Below, one piece after another: positions 1 through 9,187 of a stretch of 64,000 nucleotides of DNA. The position numbers and the translations under genes were made by a program. Where the stretch lies: positions 620,001 to 684,000 of the forward strand of contig NZ_FZOO01000001.1 of the NCBI RefSeq assembly GCF_900188375.1. Direction: 5' to 3'. The notes beneath the pieces were generated by a model, which was given only the letters and a program-made list of their open reading frames with translations, searched no databases and was not told the origin of the DNA. The stretch comes from Geodermatophilus pulveris. Its GTDB lineage: Bacteria > Actinomycetota > Actinomycetes > Mycobacteriales > Geodermatophilaceae. Positions within the stretch are counted from its first letter, which is position 1, and each line of letters starts with the position of its first letter.

Positions 1-274
1 GCGCCGCGTTGAGGCCGGCGTCCGGTTCGTCGGGCACCGTGCGCGCGCCCAGGGCGCGCACCTCGGCGGCCGCGGCCGGGTCGTCGGTGACCACCAGGAC
101 GCCGCCGACGGCGGGGGAGGACAGCGCCGCGGCGACGGTGTCGCCGAGCAGGGCCAGCACCAGCCGGTCGTGCGCGGCCCCCGGCGGCCCGGCGACCGCG
201 CCGGACCGCGGCCGCAGCCGGGTCTTGGCCAGCGACAGCCGCTTCGCCGGGACGACGACCGACCACGCGCGCAC
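1..274 (-). CDS. cofC: 2-phospho-L-lactate (or phosphoenolpyruvate) guanylyltransferase, N-terminal part
   Basis: The gene runs off the left edge, so only about 91 N-terminal residues are present. The protein opens with [20 protein letters not shown], the nucleotide-binding start typical of CofC/FbiD, followed by a [18 protein letters not shown] stretch and VLVVTDD. The family guanylates 2-phospholactate or PEP in coenzyme F420 synthesis. The GTG at 274 is the only start that keeps the family's usual N-terminus. It is divergent from the acyltransferase gene to its right, an arrangement I recall from other actinobacteria. Identity is secure from motifs; which substrate is used cannot be told. 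Confidence 0.85.
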   Translation of the reverse strand, partial: MRAWSVVVPAKRLSLAKTRLRPRSGAVAGPPGAAHDRLVLALLGDTVAAALSSPAVGGVLVVTDDPAAAAEVRALGARTVPDEPDAGLNAA

Positions 275-408
275 GGCGCCAGTGTGGACACACCCGCCGA
301 CACCCGGCCGACGGACCCGGTGCGCCCTCCGGGACAGCCGAGGGTCGATCATGGGGGGATCGCAGACCCGGCCGGACAGGCGCCGGGCGGCACGGAGGGG
401 AGGGGCCG

Positions 409-1224
409 GTGACGCAGGACGGGTCCCCGGACGCCGGGGGGACGCGGCGCGCCCCGGCCGCGCGGTCCCGGTGGCGCACCCGCCGGCCGCTGACGCCGGC
501 GCTGCTGTTCTGCGTGCTGGTCATCTACCCGGCCACCGTGCTGCTGTTCCGGATGCGCTACCGGCACGCCGAGCGGTTCCCCCGCACCGGGCCGGTGCTG
601 CTGGTGGCCAACCACGTGTCGGTGCTGGACCCGCTGGCCTGCGCCCGGCTGGTCTGGGACTGCGGCCGCGTGCCGCACTTCCTGGCCAAGGAGTCGCTGT
701 TCACCGGGTGGGCGGGCCGGCTGCTGCGGGGTGCCGGGCAGATCCCGGTGGCCCGCGGCTCGGCCGACGCCCGCACCTCGCTCGCGGCCGCCGAGGCCGA
801 CCTCGCCGCCGGCAACGTCGTGGTCATCTACCCCGAGGGGTCGGTGACCCGGGACCCGGACTGGTGGCCGATGGAGGCGCGCACCGGGGTGGCGCGGCTG
901 GCGCTGGCCACCGACGCCGTCGTCCTGCCGGTGGCGCAGTGGGGCCCGCAGCGCGTGCACGACTACCACGCCAAGCGGCTGCACCCGCGGCTGCGCGCGC
1001 CCGCCGAGTACCTGGTCGGCGAGCCGGTCGACCTCACCGACCTGCGGGCGCGAGCGCGCGCCGGGCGGCCGATGACCGGTGACCTGCTGCGGCAGGTGAC
1101 CGACCGGATGATGGCCAGCGTGCGCGACCAGCTGGCCGAGCTCCGCGGGGAGCCGGCCCCTCCCACGACCACTCCCCACCCCCGGCGTGCGCTGCCCGGC
1201 GACCTGCCGGGGAGCGCCGCGTGA
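409..1224 (+). CDS. plsC: 1-acyl-sn-glycerol-3-phosphate acyltransferase (PlsC family)
   Basis: A 271-residue membrane-associated acyltransferase that would acylate lysophosphatidic acid. Residues about 31-49 form one hydrophobic segment. The HX4D catalytic motif is H69-D74 (NHVSVLD) and the substrate-binding motif YPEGS lies at 141-145. The GTG start follows GGAGGGGA at good spacing. The tail after residue 250 is Pro/Thr-rich and probably disordered. The stop overlaps the gpsA start (GTGA), so acylation and glycerol-3-phosphate supply are probably co-translated. Sister-family lipid acyltransferases share these motifs, so the exact acceptor is inferred. Confidence 0.88.
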   Translation: MTQDGSPDAGGTRRAPAARSRWRTRRPLTPALLFCVLVIYPATVLLFRMRYRHAERFPRTGPVLLVANHVSVLDPLACARLVWDCGRVPHFLAKESLFTGWAGRLLRGAGQIPVARGSADARTSLAAAEADLAAGNVVVIYPEGSVTRDPDWWPMEARTGVARLALATDAVVLPVAQWGPQRVHDYHAKRLHPRLRAPAEYLVGEPVDLTDLRARARAGRPMTGDLLRQVTDRMMASVRDQLAELRGEPAPPTTTPHPRRALPGDLPGSAA

Positions 1225-2216
1225 CCCGCGTCGCCGTCCTCGGCGCCGGCTCCTGGGGCACCACGTTCGCCAAGGTGCTGGCCGACGCGGGCTGCTCGGT
1301 GCTGCTGCACGCCCGCCGGCCGGAGCTGGCGGGGACGATCGGGGAGACGCGGCAGAACCCCGACTACCTGCCCGGCATCCGGCTGCCCGACCGGCTGCGG
1401 GCGACCGCCGACCCCGCCGAGGCGCTCGCCGGCGCCGAGATCGTGGTGCTCGCCGTCCCCTCCCAGTCGCTGCGGGCCAACCTCGGCGAGTGGGCGCCGC
1501 TGCTGCCGGCCGACGCGGTCCTGCTGTCGCTGATGAAGGGCATCGAGCTCGGCAGCACCAAGCGGATGAGCGAGGTGATCTGCGAGGTCACCGGCGCGGG
1601 CCCGGACCGGGTCGCCGCGCTGTCGGGCCCCAACCTGGCCCGCGAGATCGCCGAGGAGCAGCCGGCCGCGACCGTGGTGGCCTGCCCCGACCGCGAGCGG
1701 GCCGCCCAGGTGCAGGCCGCCTGCCACACCCCCTACTTCCGGCCGTACACGAACGCCGACCTGGTCGGCTGCGAGCTCGGCGGCGCGGTCAAGAACGTCA
1801 TCGCGCTGGCCTGCGGCATCACCGAGGGGATGGGCTTCGGCGACAACACCCGGGCCTCGCTGATCACCCGCGGCCTGGCCGAGACCGCCCGGCTGGGCGC
1901 GGCGCTCGGCGCCGAGCCGACCACCTTCGCGGGGCTCGCGGGCCTCGGGGACCTGGTGGCCACCTGCAGCTCCCCGCTGTCGCGCAACCGCACCTTCGGC
2001 GAGCGGCTGGGACGCGGGATGTCCGTGGAGGAGGTGCAGCGGGGCACCCGGCAGGTCGCCGAGGGGGTCAAGAGCTGCCGGCCGGTGCTGGACCTGGCCC
2101 GGGCGCGCGGGGTGGACATGCCGCTCACCGAGGCCGTCGTGCGGGTGTGCCACGAGGGCGTGCCCGTGCCGCAGATGGTGAAGGAGATCATGTCCCGGGA
2201 GGCGAAGCCGGAGTGA
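1221..2216 (+). CDS. gpsA: NAD(P)-dependent glycerol-3-phosphate dehydrogenase
   Basis: Reduces dihydroxyacetone phosphate to sn-glycerol-3-phosphate for phospholipid synthesis in the cytosol. The Rossmann motif GAGSWGTT is at residues 8-15, a conserved LSLMKGIE segment at 102-109, LSGPNLA at 134-140, and the catalytic lysine is K191 in [28 protein letters not shown] follows. The 331-residue length is normal. It overlaps plsC by 4 bp upstream and the trans-sulfuration gene by 4 bp downstream (GTGA both times), which argues for one transcript. Confidence 0.97.
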   Translation: MTRVAVLGAGSWGTTFAKVLADAGCSVLLHARRPELAGTIGETRQNPDYLPGIRLPDRLRATADPAEALAGAEIVVLAVPSQSLRANLGEWAPLLPADAVLLSLMKGIELGSTKRMSEVICEVTGAGPDRVAALSGPNLAREIAEEQPAATVVACPDRERAAQVQAACHTPYFRPYTNADLVGCELGGAVKNVIALACGITEGMGFGDNTRASLITRGLAETARLGAALGAEPTTFAGLAGLGDLVATCSSPLSRNRTFGERLGRGMSVEEVQRGTRQVAEGVKSCRPVLDLARARGVDMPLTEAVVRVCHEGVPVPQMVKEIMSREAKPE

Positions 2217-3349
2217 GCGGGCAGACCGCGTGGGGTGACGGCACCCGGTCGGTGCGGGCCGGCGAGGAGCCGCCCGTGCCCGGCGCGCCGATGCGCCCGT
2301 CGCCGGTGTTCGCCGCCCCCTTCCACCTGGGCGACCGCCCGCCGGGCGCCGACGGCGCGGACACCTACGCCCGCACCGGCCAGCCGACGCTGCGCGCCTT
2401 CGAGGCCGCCGTCGGCGAGCTGGACGGCGGTCGCTGCCTGTCCTTCGCGACCGGCATGGCCGCGATCAGCGCAGCGGTGCTGGCCGTCGTCCGCGCCGGC
2501 GACCGCGTCGTGCTCCCCTCGGACGGCTACTACGCGACCCGGCTGCTGGCCCGCGACGAGCTCGAGCGCTACGGCGTGACGGTGCAGTACGTGCCGACCC
2601 CGGAGATCGGCGCGGTGGCGGCCCGCGGCGACCTGGCGGGCGCGCGGTTCGTGATGCTGGAGACGCCGAGCAACCCGCTGCTCGACGTCTGCGACGTCGC
2701 GGCGGTCGCCCGCGCCACCCGCGCCGCCGGAGCTGTGCTGGCCGTCGACAACACCACCGCCACCCCGCTGGGGCAGCGGCCGCTGGAGCTGGGCGCCGAC
2801 CTGACCGTCGGCGCGGACACCAAGGCGCTCACCGGGCACAGCGACCTGCTGCTCGGCCACGTGAGCACCGCCGACGACGCGCTGTACGCCCGGCTCAAGG
2901 ACTTCCGCGACCACACCGGCGCCACGCCCGGCCCGTTCGAGGCCTGGCTCGGGCACCGCTCGCTGAGCACCCTGGACCTGCGGCTGGCCCGCCAGGCGGC
3001 GACCGCCGCGGCCGTCGCCGACCTGCTGGCGGCGCACCCCGCGGTGGGCGGCGTGCGCTGGCCGTGGCGACCCGGCGACCCCTCCCACGAGCTGGCCTGC
3101 CGGCAGATGCTGCGCCCGAACGGCGTGGTGTCCGCCGAGCTGCCCGACGCGGCGGCGGTCGCGCGGCTGGTGGGCGCCAGCCGGCTCTGGGCGGCGGCCA
3201 CCAGCTTCGGCGGGGTGCACAGCACGGTCGACCGGCGGGCCCAGTGGGGCGGTGACGCGGTCGGCGAGGGGTTCGTGCGGCTGTCCTGCGGCATCGAGGA
3301 CACCGCGGACCTGGTCGCCGACCTCCGCACCGCCCTCGACGCGGTCTAG
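2213..3349 (+). CDS. Cystathionine gamma-lyase / trans-sulfuration PLP enzyme
   Basis: A 378-residue fold-type I PLP enzyme of the Cys/Met metabolism family. The likely PLP lysine is K204 in [11 protein letters not shown], with the ring-stacking and Asp contacts in SDGYYATR (104-111) and AVDNTT (177-182). The N-terminus carries the family signature [14 protein letters not shown] near 51-64. The GTG start at 2213 overlaps the gpsA stop. The family splits or builds cystathionine or releases thiols; the present member could be a gamma-lyase or a cystathionine beta-lyase-like enzyme. Its last codon overlaps that of the convergent phosphatidylcholine synthase (shared CTAG). Confidence 0.88.
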   Translation: MSGQTAWGDGTRSVRAGEEPPVPGAPMRPSPVFAAPFHLGDRPPGADGADTYARTGQPTLRAFEAAVGELDGGRCLSFATGMAAISAAVLAVVRAGDRVVLPSDGYYATRLLARDELERYGVTVQYVPTPEIGAVAARGDLAGARFVMLETPSNPLLDVCDVAAVARATRAAGAVLAVDNTTATPLGQRPLELGADLTVGADTKALTGHSDLLLGHVSTADDALYARLKDFRDHTGATPGPFEAWLGHRSLSTLDLRLARQAATAAAVADLLAAHPAVGGVRWPWRPGDPSHELACRQMLRPNGVVSAELPDAAAVARLVGASRLWAAATSFGGVHSTVDRRAQWGGDAVGEGFVRLSCGIEDTADLVADLRTALDAV

Positions 3350-4104
3350 CCGACGGGCGCGGGCTCGCCGCGGCGGCGGTGCGCCGCCCGCGCGGTCAGC
3401 CACAGGCTCACGCCGACGTAGTAGCCGATGTAGGCCAGCGACAGGGTCACCACGACCGGGTGCGGGTCGGGCACCTGCAGCAGCAGGACGCCGTAGAGCA
3501 CCAGCCACGCCGCCGTCAGCACCAGGCTCAGGCCGTGCAGGACGGGGGTGCGCGAGGGGTACAGGTAGCGGACCGGCACGAACACCAGCAGCGAGCAGAC
3601 GACCAGCACGGTCGCCACGAGGCCCGGCGCCAGGTCCAGCACGATGGCGTAGAAGGCGACCACGTTCCAGTAGCTCGGGAAGCCCAGGAACGTGTGGTCC
3701 TCGGTCTTCGCGTCGATCCGGCAGAACTGGTAGCTCGACGCCAGCAGCGGCAGCGCGGCCACGACCCACCCGAGGGTGCCGGCCGGCAGCGACCCGGTGG
3801 TCCACAGCAGCACGACCGGGGCGAAGGCGTAGGTGAGGTAGTCGACGATGTCGTCGAGCCGGGCGCCGTCGAACCAGGGGATCGTCTCCTTGACCCGCAG
3901 CCGGCGGGCCAGCATCCCGTCGGTGCCGTCGACGACGAGGGCGACCAGCCCCAACCACAGGGCGGCCACGGCGTCGCCCTCGAAGGCCGCCAGCACGATG
4001 AGCAGGCCGAGCACCGAGCCGCTGGCGGTGTAGAGGTGGACGGCGGCCCCGGCCAGCCGCAGGCCGAGCGGGGGGGACGCCGTCCCGGCACTGTTCTGGG
4101 CCAT
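3346..4104 (-). CDS. pcs: Phosphatidylcholine synthase (CDP-alcohol phosphatidyltransferase, Pcs type)
   Basis: An integral membrane enzyme that would join CDP-diacylglycerol to choline. The CDP-alcohol motif is complete: D59, D62-G63, A66-R67, then G80, D84 and D88. The 12-residue insert before G80, containing [10 protein letters not shown], and the DYLTY that follows match the Pcs branch better than the PgsA/PssA branch. Several hydrophobic segments follow. I chose ATG 4104; an in-frame GTG at 4122 would add six residues. Phosphatidylcholine is reported as a polar lipid of Geodermatophilaceae, which fits. It is convergent with the trans-sulfuration gene with overlapping stops. Confidence 0.85.
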   Translation of the reverse strand: MAQNSAGTASPPLGLRLAGAAVHLYTASGSVLGLLIVLAAFEGDAVAALWLGLVALVVDGTDGMLARRLRVKETIPWFDGARLDDIVDYLTYAFAPVVLLWTTGSLPAGTLGWVVAALPLLASSYQFCRIDAKTEDHTFLGFPSYWNVVAFYAIVLDLAPGLVATVLVVCSLLVFVPVRYLYPSRTPVLHGLSLVLTAAWLVLYGVLLLQVPDPHPVVVTLSLAYIGYYVGVSLWLTARAAHRRRGEPAPVG

Positions 4105-4180
4105 CGCGACTGAGGTTCCCACACCGGGGGTGCACCGGCGCCGTCGTGCCCGTCGCCGGGGCCGGCCGCGTCGCCTCCAC

Positions 4181-4186
4181 TAGGGT
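4181..4186 (+). promoter_or_regulatory. Candidate -10 element (TAGGGT) upstream of ddl mini-ORF
   Basis: The hexamer TAGGGT fits the actinobacterial TANNNT -10 pattern and sits 8 nt before the ATG at 4195. Transcription starting there would be leaderless for the 9-codon open frame that overlaps the ddl start. No clear -35 is visible. Confidence 0.4.
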
Positions 4187-4194
4187 CGGCCGCG

Positions 4195-4224
4195 ATGAGC
4201 GGACAGCCGGGGAAGCCGCTGTGA
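4195..4224 (+). CDS. Possible 9-codon leader peptide overlapping ddl
   Basis: An ATG directly after a -10-like hexamer opens a frame of nine codons (MSGQPGKPL) whose TGA stop overlaps the GTG start of ddl as GTGA. This is the same coupling geometry used by most neighbouring gene pairs. It may be a leader peptide that delivers ribosomes to ddl, or a coincidence. No homology can be claimed for so short a peptide. Confidence 0.3.
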   Translation: MSGQPGKPL

Positions 4225-5372
4225 GCGGGCCAGTGCAGCGGTTGCGGGTGGCGGTGGTGTTCGGCGGCCGCAGCGCGGAGCACCCCATCTCCTGCGTCTC
4301 GGCCGGGGCCGTCCTCGCGGCCCTGGACCGCGACCGCTACGACGTCGTCCCCGTGGGCATCACCCGCGCCGGCGCCTGGGTGCTGCCCGACCCCGGCCTG
4401 CGGCTGGCGATCGTCGACGGCGCGCTGCCCGAGGTCACCGGCGGGACGGCGGTGACGCTCGTGGGCGACCCGGCCGGGCCCGGGCTGCTGCGCCTGGACG
4501 GCGGGGGCGAGCGGATCGGGCTCGACGTCGTCTTCCCGGCGCTGCACGGCACCCACGGCGAGGACGGCACGGTCCAGGGACTGCTGGAGATGAGTGGCAT
4601 CCCCTACGTGGGCTCCGGGGTCTTCGCCAGCGCGGCGTCGATGGACAAGGAGTTCACCAAGAAGCTGCTCACCGCCGCCGGGCTGCCGCAGGGCGACCAC
4701 GTGGTGCTGCGCGACGCCGCGGGCGCGCTGACGGCCGACCCCGGCGCGCTGGACGCCGCCGCCCGCCAGCGGCTGGGCCTGCCGGTGTTCGTGAAGCCCG
4801 CGCGGGCGGGGTCCAGCATCGGGATCACCCGGGTGACGGACTGGGCGCAGTTCCCCGAGGCCGTCGCGACCGCCGCCGCGGTGGACGCCAAGGTGGTCGT
4901 GGAGGCCGCCGTGCCCGGCCGGGAGATCGAGTGCGGCGTGCTGGCCGGACCCGGCGGCGGGCCTCCGGAGGCCAGCCTGCCGGCCGAGATCCGGCTGCAC
5001 CCCGGCACCGACTGGTACGACTTCGCCGCCAAGTACCTCGACGACGCCGCCGACTTCGACGTCCCGGCCGACCTGACCGCCGAGCAGACCCGCGCGGTGC
5101 AGGAGGCGGCCCGCCGCGCCTACCTGGCGCTGGACTGCCGGGGCCTGGCGCGGGTCGACTTCTTCCTCGGCGCCGGCCCGGACGGCGCCGAGCGGCTGGT
5201 GGTCAACGAGGTGAACACCATGCCGGGGTTCACGCCCATCTCGATGTACCCGCGGATGTGGGCCGCCTCCGGGGTGGACTTCGCCGCGCTGGTGGACCGG
5301 CTGGTCGAGGTGGCCCTGGCCGGCGTGAGGGCCACCGGCCCGGCCGCGGCGCTGGACGGCACCTGGGCGTGA
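4221..5372 (+). CDS. ddl: D-alanine--D-alanine ligase
   Basis: An ATP-grasp ligase that makes the D-Ala-D-Ala end of the peptidoglycan stem peptide. The N-terminus [19 protein letters not shown] is the classic Ddl start, [18 protein letters not shown] gives the substrate loop, DKEFTKKLL the ATP region, and [20 protein letters not shown] the C-terminal metal and D-Ala site. Its 383 residues are normal for the family. GTG 4221 is preferred because the family start aligns there and it overlaps the upstream 9-codon frame. The stop overlaps the lipoprotein gene start (GTGA). Confidence 0.96.
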   Translation: MSGPVQRLRVAVVFGGRSAEHPISCVSAGAVLAALDRDRYDVVPVGITRAGAWVLPDPGLRLAIVDGALPEVTGGTAVTLVGDPAGPGLLRLDGGGERIGLDVVFPALHGTHGEDGTVQGLLEMSGIPYVGSGVFASAASMDKEFTKKLLTAAGLPQGDHVVLRDAAGALTADPGALDAAARQRLGLPVFVKPARAGSSIGITRVTDWAQFPEAVATAAAVDAKVVVEAAVPGREIECGVLAGPGGGPPEASLPAEIRLHPGTDWYDFAAKYLDDAADFDVPADLTAEQTRAVQEAARRAYLALDCRGLARVDFFLGAGPDGAERLVVNEVNTMPGFTPISMYPRMWAASGVDFAALVDRLVEVALAGVRATGPAAALDGTWA

Positions 5373-6013
5373 CCCCGCCGGCGGTGGTCCGGCACGGCGG
5401 GCCGGCGCTGCTGCTGGCCCTGCTCCTGGGGTGCACCGCCCCGCCGGACGGCGGCCCCCCGGCTCCCGGTGCCGCGGCGACCCCGGAGGCGGTCGCGGAG
5501 CTGGAGCCGCTCGTCGTCACCGCGGTGCCCTCCGGCCTGCCCCGGGTACCGGACGACTCGCTGTCGCCGCCGGCCGGGGCGAAGTCCGTCCAGGACGTCG
5601 CGGGCTACGCGGAGGACGCCGACCGCGAGCGCGAGGTGCTCGACGACTACGGCTACCTCTTCGGCTGGGAGCGCTACTGGGGGTCGGGGTCCGGCCGGCT
5701 GACCACCGTCGCCGTCCACCGGTTCGCCACCGCCGAGGGCGCCGGGACGTTCACCGAGGACGTCGCCGCGCACGACGCGCGGGTCTACGGCGGCCGGCTG
5801 CAGGCCGACCCGGCGGAGCTGCCGGCCGGCTGCTCCCTGCTGGTGCTGCCCGACGGCGCCCCGGCGGCGCGGGTGGCCTCGCCCGCGGCGTTCACCTGGT
5901 GCCCGCACGGGGTGTTCAGCGTGTCGGTGACCGCGGTGGCCGGCTCGGTGGAGGTCGCCACCGGGGAGGCGCGGGCGGTCACCGCCGCCCAGCTGGACCG
6001 GCTCCCGGGCTGA
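5369..6013 (+). CDS. Putative lipoprotein of unknown function
   Basis: A 214-residue protein with a typical lipoprotein signal: a short charged start, the hydrophobic run PALLLALLL, and a lipobox LLLGC with the acylated Cys at 22. A Pro/Ala-rich linker follows and then a folded domain containing two Cys (SLLVLP region and TWCPHG). I do not recognise the domain. The GTG start overlaps the ddl stop, so it is probably co-transcribed with the ligase and acts outside the membrane. It ends one base from the convergent DUF3515 gene. Confidence 0.75.
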   Translation: MTPPAVVRHGGPALLLALLLGCTAPPDGGPPAPGAAATPEAVAELEPLVVTAVPSGLPRVPDDSLSPPAGAKSVQDVAGYAEDADREREVLDDYGYLFGWERYWGSGSGRLTTVAVHRFATAEGAGTFTEDVAAHDARVYGGRLQADPAELPAGCSLLVLPDGAPAARVASPAAFTWCPHGVFSVSVTAVAGSVEVATGEARAVTAAQLDRLPG

Positions 6014-6014
6014 C

Positions 6015-6566
6015 TCAGCCGCCGGCGCCGATCGGCTGCAGGGGCAGGGTGTCGTTGATGACCGGGGCCAGCGCGGTGACCGGGGCGCTGTCGGTGTCGG
6101 CGGAGACGGTGACCTGCAGGTACACCGGCCGGTCGACGGCGGTCCAGACGACCCGGTCGGGGTCGGTGGTGTCCACCAGCCAGTTGACCCCGCTGATCTG
6201 GATCAGCGGGGACGTCGGCTCCAGTGCGGCCGGCCGCTCGACGCCGCAGACGAGCACCACCGGCGGCTCGCCCCAGGCGTAGGCGAAGGGGGAGTCGGAG
6301 TCCACCGGGCGGGACTGCTCGCCGGCCAGCTCCAGCGGCAGCTGTCCCATCAGCGCCGGGCAGGCGGCCTCGGCCTCCGGGGTGACCGGCGGCACCGGCA
6401 CCGGCAGCGGGGGGAGGTCGGCGCGACCGGGCACCGGGGAGCCCTCGACGTCGGCCACCGCGTCGCCGTCCGGCCCGCCGGCCGGCTCGTCGTCGCCGAG
6501 GACGCGGGTGAGCACCAGCAGCACGACCACCAGCGGCACGACGACGGCGGTGACGAGCAGCGCCAC
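6015..6566 (-). CDS. DUF3515 family membrane-anchored protein
   Basis: A single-pass protein: residues 1-24 from the GTG at 6566 form a transmembrane helix (MALLVTAVVVPLVVVLLVL), followed by an acidic Pro-rich linker and an extracytoplasmic domain with two Cys, as in actinobacterial DUF3515 proteins. The frame stays open upstream for 26 more codons to a CTG at 6644 whose TG bases overlap the TGA stop of the Lrp-like gene (CTGA). That extension (LSTLTESPGPAGDPTPPPR) looks like a cytoplasmic tail, so the true start may be the CTG. Function is unknown. Confidence 0.78.
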   Translation of the reverse strand: MALLVTAVVVPLVVVLLVLTRVLGDDEPAGGPDGDAVADVEGSPVPGRADLPPLPVPVPPVTPEAEAACPALMGQLPLELAGEQSRPVDSDSPFAYAWGEPPVVLVCGVERPAALEPTSPLIQISGVNWLVDTTDPDRVVWTAVDRPVYLQVTVSADTDSAPVTALAPVINDTLPLQPIGAGG

Positions 6567-6640
6567 CCGCCGCAGCGGGTCCTCCGCCCGGGGCGGCGGC
6601 GTCGGGTCGCCGGCGGGCCCGGGGCTCTCGGTCAGGGTGC

Positions 6641-6874
6641 TCAGATGTTGACGACGGGGCAGGTCAGCGTCCGGGTGATGCCGTCGACGGACTGCACCCG
6701 GGCCACGACCAGCCGGCCGAGCTCGTCGACGGTCTCGGCCTCGGCGCGCACGATCACGTCGTAGGGGCCGGTGACGTCCTCGGCCTGGGAGACGCCCGCG
6801 ATCTCGCTGATGGTCGACGCCACCTGGGCGGCCTTGCCGACTTCGGTCTGGATCAGGATGTAGGCGTGGACCAC
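6641..6874 (-). CDS. Lrp/AsnC ligand-binding (RAM) domain protein, no DNA-binding domain
   Basis: A 77-residue stand-alone RAM domain opening with VVHAYILIQTEVGKAAQVA and ending GITRTLTCPVVNI. It lacks the helix-turn-helix found in full Lrp/AsnC regulators. This stand-alone form is common and highly conserved in actinobacteria; such proteins bind small ligands and assemble into rings. GTG 6874 follows GAGGAAGGG, a good ribosome binding site, and matches the family start. It is followed directly by the DUF3515 gene. Confidence 0.88.
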   Translation of the reverse strand: MVHAYILIQTEVGKAAQVASTISEIAGVSQAEDVTGPYDVIVRAEAETVDELGRLVVARVQSVDGITRTLTCPVVNI

Positions 6875-6966
6875 GGGAGACCCTTCCTCGGGCGGCGCTG
6901 CAGGTGCGGCGTCCGCGCCGCTGGGCGGACAGTTGCGCAACCTACCGCAGCACGTTGGAGGAGCCG

Positions 6967-8001
6967 GTGAGTCGTCCCCGTCCGCTGGTCCCACGGACCG
7001 ACCCCGCCGACAGCGTCCGGGTCGTGGGCGAGTTCGGCGTCATCGCCCGCGTGCTGGCGCGCTCCGGCGTGGCCCGGGCGGCCGAGGTCGGGCCCGGGGA
7101 CGACGCCGCCGTCCTGCGCACCCCCGACGGCCGGGTGGTCGCCACCACCGACGTCCTCGTCGAGGGGCGGCACTTCCGGCGGGACTGGTCCTCGGCCGAG
7201 GACGTCGGGCACAAGGCGGCGGCGGCCAACCTGGCCGACGTGGCCGCGATGGGCGCGGTGACGACCGCCCTGCTGGTCGGGCTCGCCTGCCCGCCGGACA
7301 CCCCGACGACGTGGCTGGAGGGCGTCGCCGCCGGCCTGGCCGCCGAGTGCGCGCCGCTGGGGGCCGCGGTGGTCGGCGGGGACACGGTGTCGGCCGCGCC
7401 GGGCAGCGGCGCCGTCGTCCTGTCGGTGACCGCCCTGGGCGACCTGGGCGGGCGGGCCCCGGTGCTGCGCTCCGGTGCCCGGCCCGGCGACGTGCTGGCC
7501 CTGGCCGGGCGGCTGGGCTGGTCGGCCTGCGGGCTGGCCGTGCTGCGGCGCGGGTTCACCAGCCCGGCCGCTGCGGTGGCCGCGCACCGGCGGCCCACCC
7601 CGCCGTACGCGGCCGGACCGGCGGCGGCCGGCGCCGGGGCGACCGCGATGTGCGACGTGAGCGACGGGCTGCTGGCCGACGCCGGGCACCTGGCCCGGGA
7701 GAGCGGCGTGCGCATCGACGTCGACCGGGCCGCGCTGGTGCGGGCCACCCTGGAGCCGCCCGGTCCGCTGCAGCAGGTGGCCGCCGCCCTCGGCGGGGAC
7801 CCGATGGCCTGGGTGCTCACCGGCGGGGAGGACCACGCCCTGCTGGCCACCTTCCCCGCTCGCCGGCCCCTGCCCGAGGGCTGGACGCCGGTCGGCGCGG
7901 TCCGCGCCGGCCAGCCGGGGGTGTGGGTGGACGGCCAGCCGGCGGAGGCGGTGGCCGCGGCCGTCGGGGCGGAGGGGACCGGTCATGCGCACTTCCGCTG
8001 A
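6967..8001 (+). CDS. thiL: Thiamine-monophosphate kinase
   Basis: Phosphorylates thiamine monophosphate to the active diphosphate. The protein has the PurM-like N-terminal motif VGPGDDAAVL, the Mg/ATP segment TTDVLVEGRHFRRDW, NLADVAAMGA, VVGGDTV and the C-terminal CDVSDGLLADAGHLA and TGGEDHALL motifs, all in the expected order. Its 344 residues are typical. The GTG start at 6967 follows GGAGGAG. The last 17 bases overlap the GNAT gene, consistent with an operon. Confidence 0.95.
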   Translation: MSRPRPLVPRTDPADSVRVVGEFGVIARVLARSGVARAAEVGPGDDAAVLRTPDGRVVATTDVLVEGRHFRRDWSSAEDVGHKAAAANLADVAAMGAVTTALLVGLACPPDTPTTWLEGVAAGLAAECAPLGAAVVGGDTVSAAPGSGAVVLSVTALGDLGGRAPVLRSGARPGDVLALAGRLGWSACGLAVLRRGFTSPAAAVAAHRRPTPPYAAGPAAAGAGATAMCDVSDGLLADAGHLARESGVRIDVDRAALVRATLEPPGPLQQVAAALGGDPMAWVLTGGEDHALLATFPARRPLPEGWTPVGAVRAGQPGVWVDGQPAEAVAAAVGAEGTGHAHFR

Positions 8002-8488
8002 GCCCCGGCTGGCCGACGGCCGTCCGGTGGCCCTGCGCGCGGTCCCCTACGACGACCCGCTCGCCCGCGAGATGGTGTCCCGCGTGCAGCAGGAGTACGT
8101 GGCGCGCTACGGCGGCCCGGACGAGGCGGTCGTCGACGCGGCGCAGTTCGAGCCGCCGGCCGGGCTGTTCCTCGTCGCCGAGGTGGGCGGCGTCCCCGCG
8201 GGGTGCGGCGCCTGGCGGGTGCACGCGCCCGGCGTGGCCGAGGTCAAGCGGGTCTACGTGGCGCCGGTGTTCCGGCGGCAGGGGCTCGCGCAGCTGCTCA
8301 TGGCCGCGCTGGAGGACAGCGTCGCGGCCGCCGGGCACCGGTCGGTGGTGCTCAACTCCGGGCCCGAGCAGCCCGAGGCGCTGGCGCTGTACGCGGGCCT
8401 GGGCTACACCCCGGTGCCCGGGTACGGCGTCTACGCCGACGCGCCGGGCGCGGTGCACCTGGGCAAGGACCTGGCGGGTGGGCGGTGA
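7985..8488 (+). CDS. GNAT family N-acetyltransferase
   Basis: A 167-residue acetyl-CoA-dependent acyltransferase. Motif A is visible as VKRVYVAPVFRRQGLAQLLM with the RRQGLA pyrophosphate loop, followed by a beta-bulge segment and the SGPEQPEALALYAGLGY motif B region. The substrate cannot be predicted. It starts at ATG 7985 inside the end of thiL and its stop overlaps the next gene as GTGA, so it is part of the thiL transcript. Confidence 0.88.
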   Translation: MRTSAEPRLADGRPVALRAVPYDDPLAREMVSRVQQEYVARYGGPDEAVVDAAQFEPPAGLFLVAEVGGVPAGCGAWRVHAPGVAEVKRVYVAPVFRRQGLAQLLMAALEDSVAAAGHRSVVLNSGPEQPEALALYAGLGYTPVPGYGVYADAPGAVHLGKDLAGGR

Positions 8489-9111
8489 GCGGCGTCGTGA
8501 CCGTCTCGGCGTCCTACGGCGCCGGGGGGGCCGAGGTCGGGCCCGCCGTCGCGGCCAGGCTGGGGACGCTCTTCCACGACCGCGCCATCCCCGCCCGGGT
8601 GGCCGGGCGGCTGGGCATCCCGGTGGCCGAGGCGGAGGCGAACGACGAGACCGTCGCCCGGGGGCTCTGGCGGATCGTCGCCTCGCTGGGCTCCATGCCC
8701 GACCCGATGGGCGGCGTCGTCCCGGTGACCGAGCAGCTCGACGAGCGGACCTTCCGGCTGCAGACCGAGCGGGTCGTGCGCGAGATCGCCGACGGGCCGG
8801 GCGGGGTGGTGCTGGGCCGGGCCGCCGCGATGGTCCTCGGCGACCGGCCCGACGCCCTGCACGTGCGCCTCGACGGGCCCGCGGAGCGCCGGCTGGCCGC
8901 CGCCGTGGCCCGCAGCGGCCGCCCGCCGGAGGAGGTGCGGCGGGAGATGCGCGCCAACGACGCCGCGCGGGAGGGGTACGTGCGCCGCAACTACCGCGTC
9001 GACCCGGCCGCACCGGGCAGCTACCACCTGGTCATCGACAGCACCGCGCTGCCGCTGCTGACCGTCGTCGACCTGGTGGTCGAGGCTGCCCGCGGCCGCG
9101 GCATCGCGTGA
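8485..9111 (+). CDS. Cytidylate kinase-like family protein
   Basis: A 208-residue P-loop kinase-fold protein of the cytidylate-kinase-like group. The N-terminal VTVSASYGAGGAEVGPAVA replaces a classic Walker A and is typical of this group. LFHDRAIP follows, then GGVVLGRAAAMVL and a LID-like segment with DAAREGYVRRNYRVD. True nucleotide kinase activity has not generally been shown for this branch. The GTG start at 8485 overlaps the GNAT stop. The gene ends 19 bp before a strong inverted repeat that may act as a terminator. Confidence 0.8.
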   Translation: MSGVVTVSASYGAGGAEVGPAVAARLGTLFHDRAIPARVAGRLGIPVAEAEANDETVARGLWRIVASLGSMPDPMGGVVPVTEQLDERTFRLQTERVVREIADGPGGVVLGRAAAMVLGDRPDALHVRLDGPAERRLAAAVARSGRPPEEVRREMRANDAAREGYVRRNYRVDPAAPGSYHLVIDSTALPLLTVVDLVVEAARGRGIA

Positions 9112-9130
9112 GCGCCGGGCCGTTCCCGGC

Positions 9131-9186
9131 GAGATCGGCGATCTCGCACGGATCCGGGCCCCGCAGCGTGCGAGATCGCCGATCTC
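9131..9186. repeat. 56-bp palindromic repeat, left copy flanking the DUF559 remnant
   Basis: The unit begins and ends with perfect 19-bp inverted arms (9131-9149 and 9168-9186) around an 18-nt loop. Each arm itself contains GAGATC-GGC-GATCTC, a palindrome with one central mismatch. A second 56-bp copy lies at 9683-9738 in direct orientation, about 44 of 56 positions identical. It could double as a transcription terminator for the upstream operon, though no T-tract follows. Confidence 0.85.
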
Positions 9187-9187
9187 G

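Noticed and set aside
963-4288. Long open frames on the minus strand opposite plsC, gpsA and the trans-sulfuration gene
   Set aside because: They mirror the codon pattern of strongly supported plus-strand genes, are rich in Arg/Gly/Pro, and hold no recognisable domain. Shadows of this kind recur across the whole window because of the high GC content.
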